This document shows, one piece after another, positions 24,685 to 37,915 of a stretch of DNA of 64,000 bases (the stretch's first letter is position 1; every line of letters begins with the position of its first letter). Position numbers and translations under genes: made by a program. The DNA comes from Gordionus sp. m RMFG-2023 (lineage: Eukaryota; Nematomorpha; Gordioida; Chordodea; Parachordodidae), in contig NC_088778.1 in assembly GCF_954871325.1 (NCBI RefSeq), positions 8,465,743 through 8,529,742 on the forward strand, given 5' to 3'. The notes under the pieces were generated by a model. The model worked only from the letters and a program-made list of their open reading frames with translations, was not told where the DNA came from and ran no database searches.

Positions 24685-25615
24685 ATACACAACTCTCTGA
24701 ATTTTCTATGCTATGCCGATGATGTATGCATATTCGCGAACTCTGAGTACAATTAAGAAACTTGCTGTCATTATTTGTTAAAAATTGCTATGAATAAGGA
24801 TTAAAAGTCAATTACTCGAAGACAAAGTTAATCGCGTCCAATACATTTCTATATAATACAGACCCCTTTAACTTTGATGATAATGTGGTAGAAACGGTTT
24901 CAGATTTTAAGTACCTAGGAACCAGGATAATGTCATTAGGCACCACAATATTGAAAACTAAGTCTAGGACAAACAAAGCCAGATCCCGATATCATCAGCT
25001 AACGAAATGATGGTCGTCCAACCAGATATCTACGAACCAAAAGATAAGGCTCTTCAAATCCCTAATTCTACCCATCTTAACATACGGATTGTAAACATGG
25101 AAGGACACTAAAAGCAATATCAACACATCCCAGACCTTTATAAACATGTCTAAGAAGAATCGCTAAAACATACTACCCATACAACACCTCAAACACAACT
25201 CTCTGGAATAAATGCGACATCCTACCTATCAATCGACTCATTCCGAGGAGATTAGAATTGCTTGGTCATTGCTTAAGACATTCACAAGAAAATATGATAT
25301 TTTCGTCCATAAAGGGGACCCCAGATTATGGGAGAAAGAGAACCCCCAAATACTTCTGAAGGACATGGACTTGATCAATCTTTCTTTCACAGATTTTTTG
25401 GCACTCAGCAAAAACAAAAAACATTTTAAAGAACATCTATAATACATGCTTAAATATGGTCTAAACTAGAGCAGCAATCGTGGAAGTATTGGACTAGTTT
25501 CGCATCGTCTTATTTCCAACCTCTTCTCGCGGGTTGAATGACAATTTATGCATCGGCAAGGGTTATATTGGAATTATGGATTGAATGAAATAGAATGATA
25601 AGGATGATGATAATT
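24685..25615 (+). mobile_element. 5'-truncated LINE, RTE-like reverse transcriptase C-terminal half
   Basis: A plus-strand translation in shifting frames shows the catalytic FLCYADDVCIFANS motif near 24700. It is followed by a KYLGTRIM-type segment and the LINE C-terminal words TKIRLF-like, ILTYG-like and RRLELLGHCLR (near 25250). The 3' end has a gatgatgataat tail, as RTE-clade LINEs have. Several frameshifts and stops make it inactive. Only the C-terminal third of the usual RT ORF survives. Confidence 0.8.
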
Positions 25616-25619
25616 AGTA

Positions 25620-26288
25620 TTTTATTAAACTGCCCCCCTCCCATTTATAACTCCTTTTCCTACTGGATAAACGATTTTGACGAAGTCAATGTTGATCTCA
25701 AAACCGTGAATAATAATGATAACGATTCCGGGTTCCCTATAATAATGATAATGTGTTAAATAATGAGGATCCCGAGCATCGCTTGCTTAATACAAACAAG
25801 GATTTATGGGGACACTATTGACTCTAGAGCGACAAAAATAATTGAAGATAAAAAGATGGAAAAAATGAGACAAGGATAATAAGCTCTTTAGGATAATGGG
25901 TTTCGGGGATTGAGATTACAATTAGAGGAAAGTTGGATGCCTCCGAAATAGGACACGCTATATAGACATAATGTTATCTTCCAAGGATATACACTTATCT
26001 AACATCTTCTCTTAAATATCTAACCAGGCGTCAGATACATTATTATTAATATTGGTTACAATTCTTAACACTATCTTGCCGGTAACGGAACTAATAGATT
26101 CCCTCTTTCTTACTCCTCTCTTCTTTACTATGTGACTACATAGTGGTACCGTCCACTATAATAAAACGGGTATACATCATGTATAGGATCTATATACTAA
26201 TGAATATACTTAAGCACGCTACAACTCCTGGTGGGTGATGAAATTGCACTTCGTGCAATTTCTGGCGTGGTAATGAATGAATGAATAT
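25620..26288 (+). mobile_element. Second LINE 3' fragment with terminal hairpin and (GAAT)n tail
   Basis: Ends gtgggtgatgaaattgcac, with a perfect 10-bp hairpin (gaaattgcac / gtgcaatttc, loop ttc, 26240-26262), then tggcgtgg and a tgaa-type tail at 26273-26288. Structured 3' ends with short repeat tails are typical of LINEs. The 5' part has no clear domain, and the boundary with the first LINE is approximate. Macro-repeat sequence resumes right after the tail (ataaaatgatctgtaaat, as near 7746). Confidence 0.6.
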
Positions 26289-26939
26289 AAAATGATCTGT
26301 AAATAAGATAGATCAAATTTTTTTTTTTAAATATTATGAAATGTTTGTAAAAGCTATTCTTCGCAAATAATTCATTTCACACCCGTGATAACTCTTAAAA
26401 TATCGAAAACAATTAGGAAATCACAATAAAAAGTTTTTGGTATTTTAAAGAGTTTCATTAATTCGCATTAAAAATATATATGACATATCCTGCAGTATAT
26501 CATTTTAGAAATCAGCATACTATAAAATTTATTACTATTAGCTAGAGGTGTGCTGCAAAAAAGCAAACCCTTTCAAGTTCAACTTATTTACCAAAACAAA
26601 TTAGCTCGTTGATAATATTCAGAGTAAAAGTTATTGATTACAAACCTTTATTTGGGGAAATTGGTTATAACATATGATAATTAAAAAATATTAAAGAAAA
26701 TGATAATAACTCATTTGAATTCGAAAAAAATAATCCACCTATTAATTAATGATAATAAAGAGGAAACATGAATTAAATCATAGTAATTCTTTTTGGAAGT
26801 GAGAGCTTGAAAATATAATGAAACAATTTGAAGGATAAATTTTAACAAAACATGACCATAGATAGCTAATGACAACAATGTTATTAAAAGCTATTTTACA
26901 AAATAATCGTTATTCAAAAAGTAGTTTAAATCGAACCAA

Positions 26940-27290
26940 TCAAATATTTAAGTTTAACTTACTATTCAATTCATATATTTTTATAATCTATACGTGTTAC
27001 TTTAGAATTTGGGAATTTTTCTTTTTTCAAATTCATTTTTGAAATATTTTATTAAAACCAAAATATACCAAAAAGAATTTTACTTTTAAATCAAATATGT
27101 GTATAATGATATTGTTAACAGAAAATTTTATATTTAATAAAATGATAAAACAAGAATTAAATTCGATAAAAATATTACTAAAATAACCAAAAACCCGTAA
27201 CCCAGGTCTGGACCGGTCTTTTTTTGGTGGTCCGGTCTATATTTCCGGTCCGGTCCGAACCAAAACCCAGCTGTGACCTTTACTAATTAT
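26940..27290. mobile_element. Accgg-rich MITE, copy in macro-repeat D
   Basis: Contains tctggaccggtcttttttt and ggtccggtctatatttccgg at the right. Its AT-rich interior matches the reverse complement of 38640-38890. Shared by both arms of the inverted duplication. Confidence 0.6.
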
Positions 27291-27864
27291 AGAAAACATA
27301 TTAATATATTTATTAGATTTATATAGACATACTTTGAGATGGATTACATTGAGTAACATATGAACAAGTCAAGACTAAAGCAATTAGTAACTAGGTGTAG
27401 TAAAATGGTATCAAGATTAAGTTATATTAATATTATTGTGTACCAACCAATATAAATCTGGAATTAATAGATAACATTTTATAAGTTGCAACAAACCAGA
27501 AAGTATATAGTATTATTAATATAATATAATGGAATAAATCTTTCGTGAATTCTCTATTTATATTAATTTAGTTGTTGTTTTCCTAATATCATAATTATAA
27601 TAAATGATTAGGTAATTTTTATATTATTTGTTGCAATAATATTTTGATCAAGGTTAGCTTCTCGTAATAAGATGTTTACTCGATTTAAAGAAATTTATGG
27701 CCTGAGAAAATAAATGTCTACCATTTCAAAAATAATTTTTTTAAATATATTCTATCTTTAATAATAATGCTGAGGGCTACGCTTCTGCAACTCTGAAATT
27801 TAGTTCCAACATATGACTAGTTTCGTCCTAACAGGACTTAACAGATATGACGGAATATTTTCAC

Positions 27865-28085
27865 AGTATGTTCTTAAACAGCTCAATGAGCCTATATTAA
27901 AAAGGACTAACTCAATATTTTACCCAGAAAAATATTATGCAATTAGGAAGATTTTGCCCTTAGATGGTAAAAAGGTTTAAACATTTATTAGAGAAATCTC
28001 AAGGTAGGTTATATTTTAATGGCTAAAAGATTAAGTTAGCCGTTTTAAAAAATTTGCTAAACTCGAGTCATTCAAGAACGCGAAT
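27865..28085. mobile_element. Diverged hAT MITE of the 6526-6748 family
   Basis: Shares actcaatattttac-agaaaaatattatgcaa, a central aaggtttaaacatttatta-gaaatctc core and inverted ends related to gctc-gagcc. Its ends are degraded and no target duplication could be read. Confidence 0.55.
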
Positions 28086-28465
28086 ACAGTCTCCTGTATT
28101 TACCACTGTAATTCAATAACTTTAACTTTAATATTCTTTAAAATGCTAGATTTATTCCGAATTTTAAAATATAATCCACGTAATAATATGCAAATTAATA
28201 TAATTTGCCTTCGGGTTGAAACCATTGGTTAAAATTAAAGCATAGGTAAAAATTAACGTAATAATATTCAATATTAAATTTAAATTGATTATTGAACGTT
28301 TCTAATTATGTTAATTTTTAATTGTTTTGAAAAAAATTACAAGCCTAAATTTGTATTTTTAAATACTGTAACTAATATTAAGTACACATTTTTAAATAGC
28401 CAATTGTTTATTAAATAATAAAATTAATTATGTAAATAATATGAAGAAGATTAATGTATGATGAT

Positions 28466-28576
28466 ATGAAATTAATTTTTAAAAAAAATTGTGATATAGG
28501 TATAAAAACATATTTAATTATTATTGATTATTTTATTTTGGTAATATTAATGGAATCAGAAAAATTAAACCATTAG
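28466..28576 (+). CDS. Small open frame in macro-repeat D, unknown
   Basis: Encodes 36 codons starting MKLIFKKN and containing IGIKTYLIIIDYFILV. It is the most diverged of the four copies but still open over the shared part. Confidence 0.18.
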   Translation: MKLIFKKNCDIGIKTYLIIIDYFILVILMESEKLNH

Positions 28577-30084
28577 GCCTTAGGTCATCGGTTTAAGAAT
28601 TTGCAGTGTCTCTATGAGAATTTTAAATTGAGCTTGGGTCTGTATGAGCTGATTTTATAATCCAAGAAACTCCCCCTTTAATAAATATAAGAACCTTGCA
28701 CTGGCTTATATTTTAACCCATCCGCCTTTTATTGCAAAAATGATATTTGCCGGCGCTTCTGTTTAGTTCTGGTGAGACTATCTGATAAATTAATTGCTGT
28801 AAACCTCATTTAATATAGTATATAAATAAAAACCTATAAAATTTACAGTTCACCATGGCAATTTAGTCCAACTGTATATTTACCCTCTCTTTAATTTTTT
28901 ATCCTAACTTCATCAAAGAGGGTTTAAGAATAATTTTTCCCCCATGATGTAAACAGCTTTGCCTTCTTAGCAACATGAAAAATTTACAAAAATGCATTGT
29001 TCATAAGTAGTTTTGACTTCTATCATTATTAGTTATAAAGAAATAGAATTTTTTTTTTACATAAATTAATTTTACTGATCAAATTTTTATCAATTTTTTT
29101 TAAAATTTAATAAATTTTTTTAACTTCAAAATCACTAAAAATTTGAAGATTATATTTTAGGATTAGCAATACAAATTTCTAGTAAATATTTAAAAAATAT
29201 ATTAATCTTATATGACATCTGCGGTTTATAAATAGAAATGTAAAATTTAGCAAAATATTGTTCTATGGCACCAAAGAAACACTAGCCCCCCCCATGTGTA
29301 ATACCGGTATACTCGGCTCTATTAGATTTGGCCCTTATGATCTGGTTTCAAATTATTCATCTCTCAGATAGGTGATTTAACATTTTTGCATAAATTAATC
29401 CTTTAATATAGAAATAGAGAAAATAAATTTAACTTAACTTATTTAATAATAATATTTTACTAAAACAAATAGTCATTTATAGAATTTTTATTAAAGTCCT
29501 GCATTGAATCTTTAAGTTTCACCCGATCTTAAAAAAACTCTAAATTATTCTATTTATCATAGCTGGCAATTTTTATGATGACAAAATTGGAAAAAGTTAA
29601 AACTTTATTTTCGATTATGAATGTTCTTTATAACCATAATTTGTATTTATGCTATTATAAATTTCTATATACTTCGCTTATTCCTCAATAATTCTTAACA
29701 GATTAAGATCCAGGTAAAAAAAGTAATTTTAGATGTATGGCAAACAATTTTTTATCCTTTAAAAACAAGAAAATTGTTCATACACACAAAAACAAATATA
29801 GTTTAATTCAGCTCCTTTTCTCCCCATTATTTATTTATTAAATTAGTTTTTATCAAAAAGTAAATTTATAGTAAGGTTTATATGATATCAGTGAAGGCCA
29901 GGAACCCTTCTCAAAAATTTAAGAAATATTTACGAGAATGTTTTTGGGGAAGAAATTCAAAATTCTTCCTTTTAGAGATACTTAAATTGCATAAAATCTC
30001 AAAATATACGTTTGGTAACTTACAAATGATTATCCATATGACAATAATTTGTTATTTCATTAGATAGTATTAATCAGTTTGACC

Positions 30085-30530
30085 TCCTTATAGCTCTATC
30101 GGCAAAATCTTCAGGCTTGCTTAATGTTCTTCTGCATGAATAATTGAATTGGCCGTTTTAAGAATTTATTAAAATCTAGCCGTATTGAAACAATATTAAA
30201 ATTGTATATTAACCTCGGTAGTGGGTAAATTAAATCAAACAGTATTATGCAAGCTTGGAGGTTTTGATTATAGATGGGAGAAAAGTTAAGATATCTATTA
30301 ACAAAATTATGAGGCTTGCATAATATTATTTTGGCCAAAATCTTTAAAATTGACTAAATCGAGCTGCTAAACAACATTACTTCCCAGAGAGTTAATCGCC
30401 TCAAAATTTTGCGATGTTGAGACCTTTATGTCATTTGTGAGAAATATTTCTAGCTTAGGTAAATTTCTTTTGGCTAAAGAGTTCACCTATTTTCTGAATA
30501 GGCTTAATTAATTTAACAACACTAGCAAAA
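30085..30530. mobile_element. One or two degraded hAT MITEs of the 6526-6748 family
   Basis: Tattatgcaagcttggagg and a ttgactaaatcgagctgc end, followed by ctaaacaacatta, mark one copy (about 30085-30385). Aatttaacaacactagc at 30512-30528 marks the end of a second. Internal order is scrambled relative to the intact copy. Confidence 0.5.
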
Positions 30531-30984
30531 CATATTTAATTTTTTTTATTTTAATTACTTTGGTGCTTCTAGATTCTTCGTTTTATCTCAAATCTTGATA
30601 TGAATTATACTAATTTTCGTATTTTGCTAATAATTTTTTTATTTATACTCATCAAACAGATTGAATACTTAAATTTATATTTATGCTTCCAGAAATTAGT
30701 TGATTTTACGCTTAAGGCGTGATATAAATTTTATCTGGCTTATAATATGGTTCTACTATATTCTTATCTGCAGTTTTGCTTGTTTATATGATTGTGTCAT
30801 TTATACCTGTTTGTACAAATAATATCATTTTGGGGTAAAGTTGCTATAGACGAAATTGTTAAAATGTGATTAAAGCAATACAATATCTAAGTATTAACAT
30901 CTACATTATAAAAAAGATATTTAGCAAAATGGAAAATGGTTTTATTATTTAAAATAAAATTTTAAAAATTTTAGAAATAGTCAC

Positions 30985-31072
30985 AAAAGAAAAAAATAAT
31001 TGAAATTTACGATGTGCTTAAAATGGGAAAAAAATAATTGAAATTTACGATGTGCTTAAAATGGGCACACTC
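30985..31072 (+). repeat. Recent 44-bp tandem duplication
   Basis: The phrase aattgaaatttacgatgtgc, with its flanks, occurs twice in direct succession and nearly identically. The paralogue at 11290-11335 has it once. Confidence 0.8.
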
Positions 31073-31441
31073 AAAATGTGCTATTTTGATTAAAAAATAC
31101 ATATTTCATAAATAAATAAAAGCACTATATAAATTACATTAATTGCTAAGATAAAATTTGCAAGTTCAACTTATTTTCAAATTTTTTTAAACTCCTTTTA
31201 GAATAGTAAAAAACCAAAATAGATTTAAAATTTGACTACAGGATAATTGATTAAAACATATGTGTAATTAAGGATATGAAAATGATAACAGTTGTAATCG
31301 AAAAAATCACTCCTTAGTTATATATAATAGATATAAGATATGAATTGCGTGAATGGGCGTCTTTTTGGAAGTAAAATCTTGAAAATAAATGATCTATTTG
31401 AAGTGGAGATTTTAAGAACACGTTAATAAATGACCATGGAT

Positions 31442-31791
31442 TAGTGATCTGCATCGGGCCTAATTTTTCAAGCCCGGCCTTGCCCTAAATTTTTTTAAAA
31501 AAATTTTGCCAGCCCGGCCCGAACCCGAATTTTTAAAAAAAATTTACCGACCCGACCCGGCCCGAATTTATTTAAATATAGAAATTAATTTTTATAATTA
31601 CTCAAAATAAAAGATATATGTTAAATGTCGTTTAGTTTCTATAAATAAAATCAAATATTTTTATTTTACATAAAAAATTCAATATAAAATTGATAAATTT
31701 AGATATGTTTAAAAATATTAGGCCCGGCCCGACCCCGATTTGAAATGGACTCGGGTTGAGGACGGGCCGGGCGTAACTTTACAGATATCTA
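31442..31791. mobile_element. CCCGG-rich hAT MITE, 350 bp, exact 8-bp target duplication
   Basis: Starts tagtgatctgcatcgggcc and ends ggcgtaactttacagatatcta. Flanks ccatggat at 31434-31441 and 31792-31799 are identical. Paralogous copies of the surrounding repeat near 17990 and 19220 are unfilled and read through the site (tccatagatatctaatga). Dense cccggcccg words lie subterminally. A relative in reverse orientation sits at 51609-51905. Confidence 0.9.
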
Positions 31792-34105
31792 CCATGGATA
31801 TCTAATGACATCAATGTTTGCAAAAGCTATTTTAAACACGCTAATCTTTATTCAATTTCAAAAACCACTATAGCTATAAATATAAGTAAAACAAGCTCAA
31901 ACCAATCAAAATAATATTAAAATATAATTACATGATTATAATCAGTGAAGGTGAATCCTCTGGACCAATAGGTCTTACACCTGGATTGTAAGCGATAAAA
32001 TGATTTAAAAAACGAATTGAATTAGGTAAAAATAAAAATATTTTAAAAATAATAAAATTATTATAAAAATTTTTATATCCAGAGATATTCACTATTAAAA
32101 AGATTTTGATGAATTTGCATGTTTTTGACTATTATGTCCTATTCTTAGTTCGCGTTTGAAGTTGAATGAAGGCTAAAAAATTTTTAGTTATAATTGTGAC
32201 CTCTATAAAAAATATCTAAAAACAATTTAAAGTGGTTACATTGGGAATCGATAAGTTTTTACGTGGATTCAGGTTTTATTTATAGCTTTATTGATAATGA
32301 CATTTATATAATATATAATAATTTATTCTAAGTTAGACAAGAAAAAATTTGATTTTTAAATTAATTTGGATATCTTCCCATTTTTTATAATAATGAATTA
32401 AATACAATAGACACCAGAATAATAATTGTAAAAATATACTGTAAAATAAAATATTATTCTTTCCATTTTGTTATCCTATTATATTAAGGCCTCTTGCAAT
32501 TTTAGCATAATCAATTGTTGATTGTGTGACAGTTATAGGGGCAGCACGTCTAACCCTATGTAAATCTTCGTTTATTTTTTTGTCGAAAAATATTAAAATT
32601 TATGAATATAAAATAATAATACTGGAATTTATATTAAAATTTTAGAGATATCCTTTCAAGGAGAATTAGGAAATTCAGGGTTGGCTAGTTTGTCAATTGA
32701 CCAATGAAATATGAGAGAATGATCGCATATTTGGCCAGTCAAATTTTGTAAATACGCTAAAATGTTAATTTTGTGATTAAATATATCACAATAATTGTCA
32801 TACACTTTGATACAATTAAATAATAGTATAAAACGGTTTTAATGTGTAAAGATACCCAATGAATCTAACCCTTATTCCTAAAAAGTAATATCAACAAAAA
32901 ATAATTATATTTATAGTAATACTGATGAAAGATATAAAAGGAAATGATCATAACAGTTGAAGAAAAAAATCACTCCTTAGTTAAATAAATATAATAGGAA
33001 TGAAGGGGTTTTTTTAGATGTAAAAGCTTGAAAATAAAATGATCCATTTGGAGTAGATATTTTAAAAAATAGTTAATAAATGTCCATATATATATATCTA
33101 ATGACATCAATTGCAAATGTTACTTTTAACACGCTAATCGTTATTCAATTACAAACCATTATAGCTATAAATTATAGTAAAACAAACTCGACCATTCAAA
33201 ATATTATTAAAATATAAATATATGATAATTAGTAAAGGTTAATCGACTAATAGGTCTTAGCTCGGGGCTGTACTGTTAAAATGATAAAAAAATAATAATT
33301 AAATTTGATAAAAATATTTTAAAAATAAAAAATTAAAAAACCAGCCAGGGATAGTTATTTTTTTATGAGGACGGTCTGAACCGATTATTTTAAATTTATT
33401 ATATTTATATAGATTTACTTTGAAATACTGGATTGCATTGAGTAACAGGTGAACAAGTCAAGGTTAGAGCAATTAATATCTTACATTAAATGGTATCAGG
33501 ATATGATATATAATATGAGTGTATACTAACCAATATAAATCCGGAATTAATCTTTACCATTTTATATAAGAAATTTAACTAGAAAATATCTATAGTAGTA
33601 TTATTAAAATAATATAATGGAATAAATTTCTCCTGAATTCAATATTTATATTAATTTTGTTGGGGTTGCCTAATATAATAATAAAAACAAATCATTAATT
33701 AATTTTTATTTTATTGTTGCAATAATATTTAAATCAAGGTCGTCTTCTTATAATATAATGTTTATTCTGTTTAAAGAAATGTATGGCCTTGAGAAAAGGT
33801 GTCTACCAAATAGCTTAACTTAATAAACCTTTATTATAAAAGGTAATTTAAATAATTTTCTAAATAATTAGCCTTTTGATAAAAATTCTAAGAGCTCAGC
33901 CTCTGCAGAATTCTGAAGTTAATAGTTCCAACATATTACTAATTTCCTACCAGGACTTGTCACATAAGTGTCTGACTGAGATTTAAACCTAAAAAGGTTT
34001 TCACAATCGCTATTTACCCCTTTAACTTAAGTTGTTCTTCAAAATGATAGCCATTTGTTTTATAAAATAATAAAATTAGTTAGGTAAACAATATTAAAAA
34101 GATTA

Positions 34106-34306
34106 ATGTATAAGATTATGAAATTAATGAGTTTATGCAAATCAGTAATAATAGGTATAAAAACATATTTAATTATTTTTGAATATTTTGTTTTGGCAAT
34201 ATCAACGACATCAAAAAAGTTAAATCGTAATGCCTCAAGCCACCGGTTTAAGAACTTAATCTCTATGGCGTTTGATAATTGTACTGAATTCTGTAATGAG
34301 TTTTAA
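34106..34306 (+). CDS. Small open frame in macro-repeat E, unknown
   Basis: Encodes 66 codons starting MYKIMKLMSLCKS, with IGIKTYLIIFEYFVLAIST forming a hydrophobic stretch. Closest to the frame at 9382 over the first 45 codons. No family recognised. Confidence 0.2.
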   Translation: MYKIMKLMSLCKSVIIGIKTYLIIFEYFVLAISTTSKKLNRNASSHRFKNLISMAFDNCTEFCNEF

Positions 34307-35162
34307 AACAAAAGAACTCGGACTCCTAGTTTTTTTTAAATTGTATTGGTGCACACCTGATATTTAAAAATTATTTTATTTGTTGTTTTAGATCTTTATT
34401 TATTTTAATTCAGATAAATATAAGCCAGCCCTGACTACTTTATGTATTTAACCCCTCCACCTTTTGTTGGAAAATTGTATTTTTCTGCCTTCGCTTTAAG
34501 CCCTTAATATATTCATTCTTGTATACCTCACTTAGAATAGTAAGTAAATAATATAAATACACCTTTAATTTATCATTTTACTTTGGTAATTTAGTCCAAC
34601 TGTTCTCTCAATAATCTTCTTGCCAATGTGGCTGCAAGAAAATTGATTTTTGAAGCCGATCTGGGAAAAAAGAATAAAAGAGGCGGAGCTTTTCTTTTAT
34701 CATATATTTTATATATTAAAAGTTATTTATATTTTCTTATTTAGCGTTTGGAATATCATATCAATACATTAAATTAGATGGAATAACTTTACCATGGCCC
34801 AAATATAATAAATACTCTACAGTAATATCCTACATTCAAGGAACTAATTATATCCTTATTCCATACTCCTTACCAAGATGTAAATTTGTTTATTGTAATA
34901 TTTATTATTTTATATAATATAGCTATAATTAGCCCAATAGTAACTCATTTTTGGATATTTGTATTTCATAGAATTTTTTGAAGCAAAGGATAAAACGATA
35001 AATATTTTTAATAAATTTCCTCTCTAATTTTGAACGAACGTGAAAGCGGTCTTTTTTTGAAGGTTATCGTTAAATGCATTCAATTTTTGTCAATGAAGGT
35101 TGATCGCCAACGCGTTCAATTTTTTTTATAGATATGTTGTAGTATTGCATTTTTCAATAGGA

Positions 35163-35530
35163 GCTACTGGTCGGAAAAGACCGAACAAAAGTTGCGATGT
35201 CCAGCCGGTTAAAATTTTTGCCCAGCGGTTATAATTTTTTTAAAAAATTAACCGACCCGATCCGTAAGAAATTTACGAAGTCTAGCTAAACCAGTTGATT
35301 TTTTTTATTACGATTTTTCCAGCCATCAGATTTTAATATCTACATCTAATTTTTTCCTGACTCATTATCTTGAAATTCAAAATAAATACATTAAATATTT
35401 GATTTTACGAAAAATGCAATTTATGAGGTCCTGCCTGATTTTTTATATAAATTATCAAGCACACCTTAAATTTACCGGCCTGACCCACGGGGCGGGTTTT
35501 TGTAAGGACCTGAGCTTTGCAGATCTCTAA
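35163..35530. mobile_element. GGCCCGG-rich MITE in copy E, orthologous to 21890-22305
   Basis: Matches the MITE in copy C through gtccagccggttaaaattt-like and tttgcagatctcta words. It lies at the same place in the repeat, so it is a duplicated insertion and not an independent one. Confidence 0.6.
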
Positions 35531-36339
35531 TACCAGCATTCATTTGTTTGATCGACACACTGTATAATATCCCACTTATTTATTCTTTCAGATAAACACC
35601 TTACTGTTCTCTAGCTTTGGGATGCTAAAATCCTCAATCTTTCATCGCCTAAATAATTGAGATTTTCCTTTTGTTGAACCTTACACCGAATTTCTATTTT
35701 AAACTTACAACCAAAAGAATTGACAAATTTCAATTTTCCAAATTGAGGATATAAATGGTTTGATGCTATCACCAGTCAAAATCGCAATCTTCATATATTT
35801 CCTGATTAGTTAAAGAGAGCATTTGGTCTTCACTCTGTTTGCTTTATAGTTTCCACTATTATCTGTTCTCTTTGCAATGTTAACGTTTAGAATAGAGCAC
35901 ATTACAAAGTCAATTTTTAAAAAGCCGCCATTCCTAGATAAGGGCATTAACCACATTAAACTCAATGCCCTAAGAAGAACCAACATTCTTTTACACTCGA
36001 GCCCTTATATCTTAATACTTCAAAAGGTAAGATACCATGGTTTAACCGTAATTCCTTGGGAAAGAAGTATCGCTCTTGCTTGGGTTTACAATAAAATATA
36101 ATGGACTTAAAAAGCCCTATTTGGGTCGAATTAAAAAACATTATAAAGTTTTGGGATATGGGAATCTGTGAGGATTCAAAATCACCGAGGGTTAGAATTT
36201 TTTAAAATGTGATAGTTGAAAATGTACTACAACGCATGTTGTTAAGTATCTACCCTATAAATTTCTGACAATTTTTGCAAAACATTTTAGTATATTTTTA
36301 ATTTATATAAAAAGTCAATATAAATTAAGGCATGGCGAT

Positions 36340-36525
36340 TCAGATCGGAAAATTCAGCACACTACAATTTGCGCCTATTTAATACACTTGCAGTTTATTT
36401 TTATAAAACAAAAGGATCATTAAAGAGAAGTCATGTTTAGGGTTGGATATCAAAGAAAATTTTTTATAAACAACTATTTATACCTGATATCTTTGGTTGA
36501 CCAATTTACTATGTTATAAGATATG
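36340..36525 (+). mobile_element. Solo arm fragment of a foldback-type element
   Basis: Matches the left arm of the foldback element over attcggcgc-like remnants, ctatttaatacacttgcag, aaaggatcattaaa-aga and gaccaatttactatgttata. Compare 13860-14055. No partner arm was found nearby. Confidence 0.6.
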
Positions 36526-37704
36526 TTGAACCAAAAAAACAATTTATTTTTTAGAAGTAAGGAAATAACAATAGGAAAGTCTCATGCTAGAAGTTCATTT
36601 TTCCAATCATATACAACGATTGTATTAATTTAGAAAATAATTATTGACTTATAAATATTTTTTCATTTAAGACTGACTCATTTTATAGATTTATTAAAAT
36701 TCCTTAAATTAATCTACGGTTCACAATATGAACAATCTGTTTTTAATGGAAAATATTTTGCAACATCAGAAGTTAATGAATAAAAAATTAATATAATAGA
36801 AATGTGAGATTATATTTAAAATAATTAAATATACTTGCAAGATATATTAAGTGACTCTGCTAAGATTTATTGAGGAACAAGCAAAGTACATCGAAACTTA
36901 TAGTAGCAATCAAGCAAATTAAGATTATAAAGAAAATTCATAATCGAAAATAAAGTTTTAACTTTTTCCGATTTTGTTATCATAAAAAATTGCCTGCTCG
37001 GATAGGTAGAAAAATTTAGATTTATTGATCGGGTGGAACTTAAAGAACCAATGCAGGACTTTAATAGAAATTCTATATAGCTTATTATATTAAGTAAAAT
37101 ATTATTATTAAATTAAGTTAAATTAAATTAAATTTATTTTCTCTTTTTCGACAAAACTTACCAAATCTGAGAGATGGCAAAAAATAAATTTTAATTTGAA
37201 ACAGACTCACATGAGCCAAACCTAATGTAACTTGGTCGAATTTGGTCGATCCGATATTACATGGAGGGGGAGAGTATTGTTACTTTGTTGACATGTAACA
37301 ATATTTTGTTAAATGTTGCACTTCTATTTATATATCAACTTTTTTGCAGCTATTATATAAATAAGATAAGAGAATATTTTTTAAATATTTACTAGAAATT
37401 TATTTTGCTAATCCTAAAATAAAAAAATTCAAATCAAATTTAGGCTTGTAATTTTTTTCAAAACAATTAAAAATTAACATAATTAAAATAACCTTCAATA
37501 ATCTATTTAAATTTAATATTGAATATTATTACGTAAATTTTTACCTATGTTTTAATTTTACACAATGGTTTCAACCCGAAAGCTAATTAAATTAGTTATG
37601 ACATTTTACATGGGTTATTATTTAATATTCATATTAAAAGCATTTAAAAGAACATTAAAGTTATTAAATTAAAGTGGTAGGTACAGGCGACTGTGATTGT
37701 TAAA

Positions 37705-37915
37705 TTGCGCGATTTGAGCAGATTTTTTTAAATGGTTAACTTAATTTTTTAGCCATAAAAATATAACCCAATTCGAGATTTCCTTAATAAATGTTCAAAC
37801 CTTTTTACCATCTATGAGCAAAATCTTTAGAATTGCATAATATTTTTATGTACCAAATATTGATTTAAACCTTTTTAATATCGGCTTAATTCGAATCGTT
37901 TAAGAACATAAATGC
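37705..37915. mobile_element. Degraded hAT MITE, inverted counterpart of 27865-28085
   Basis: Carries gttcaaacctttttaccatc, aatatttttatgtacc and ataatcg-type ends. It sits at the same position in copy F as the MITE in copy D. Confidence 0.5.

Larger units (their letters stand above)
23295..31090 (+). repeat. Macro-repeat copy D with LINE insertions
   Basis: A lead segment (23295-23935, like 1055-1718) runs directly into body sequence matching copies A, C and E. LINE sequence interrupts it at about 24660-26288. From about 26290 to 29740 it is also matched in inverted orientation by 36850-39235. No host exon recognised. Confidence 0.6.
31100..36335 (+). repeat. Macro-repeat copy E
   Basis: Collinear with copy B/C sequence at about 17880-23900, offset by roughly 12.5-13.8 kb. 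Shared blocks run from the gaattg-gtgaa-gggcgtcttt stretch through tatttttaatttatataaaa. It contains an extra hAT MITE (31442-31791) absent from the paralogues. Confidence 0.7.

Noticed and set aside
25238-25447. Minus-strand frame of 69 codons
   Set aside because: It is a shadow of the LINE reverse transcriptase C-terminal region on the plus strand.
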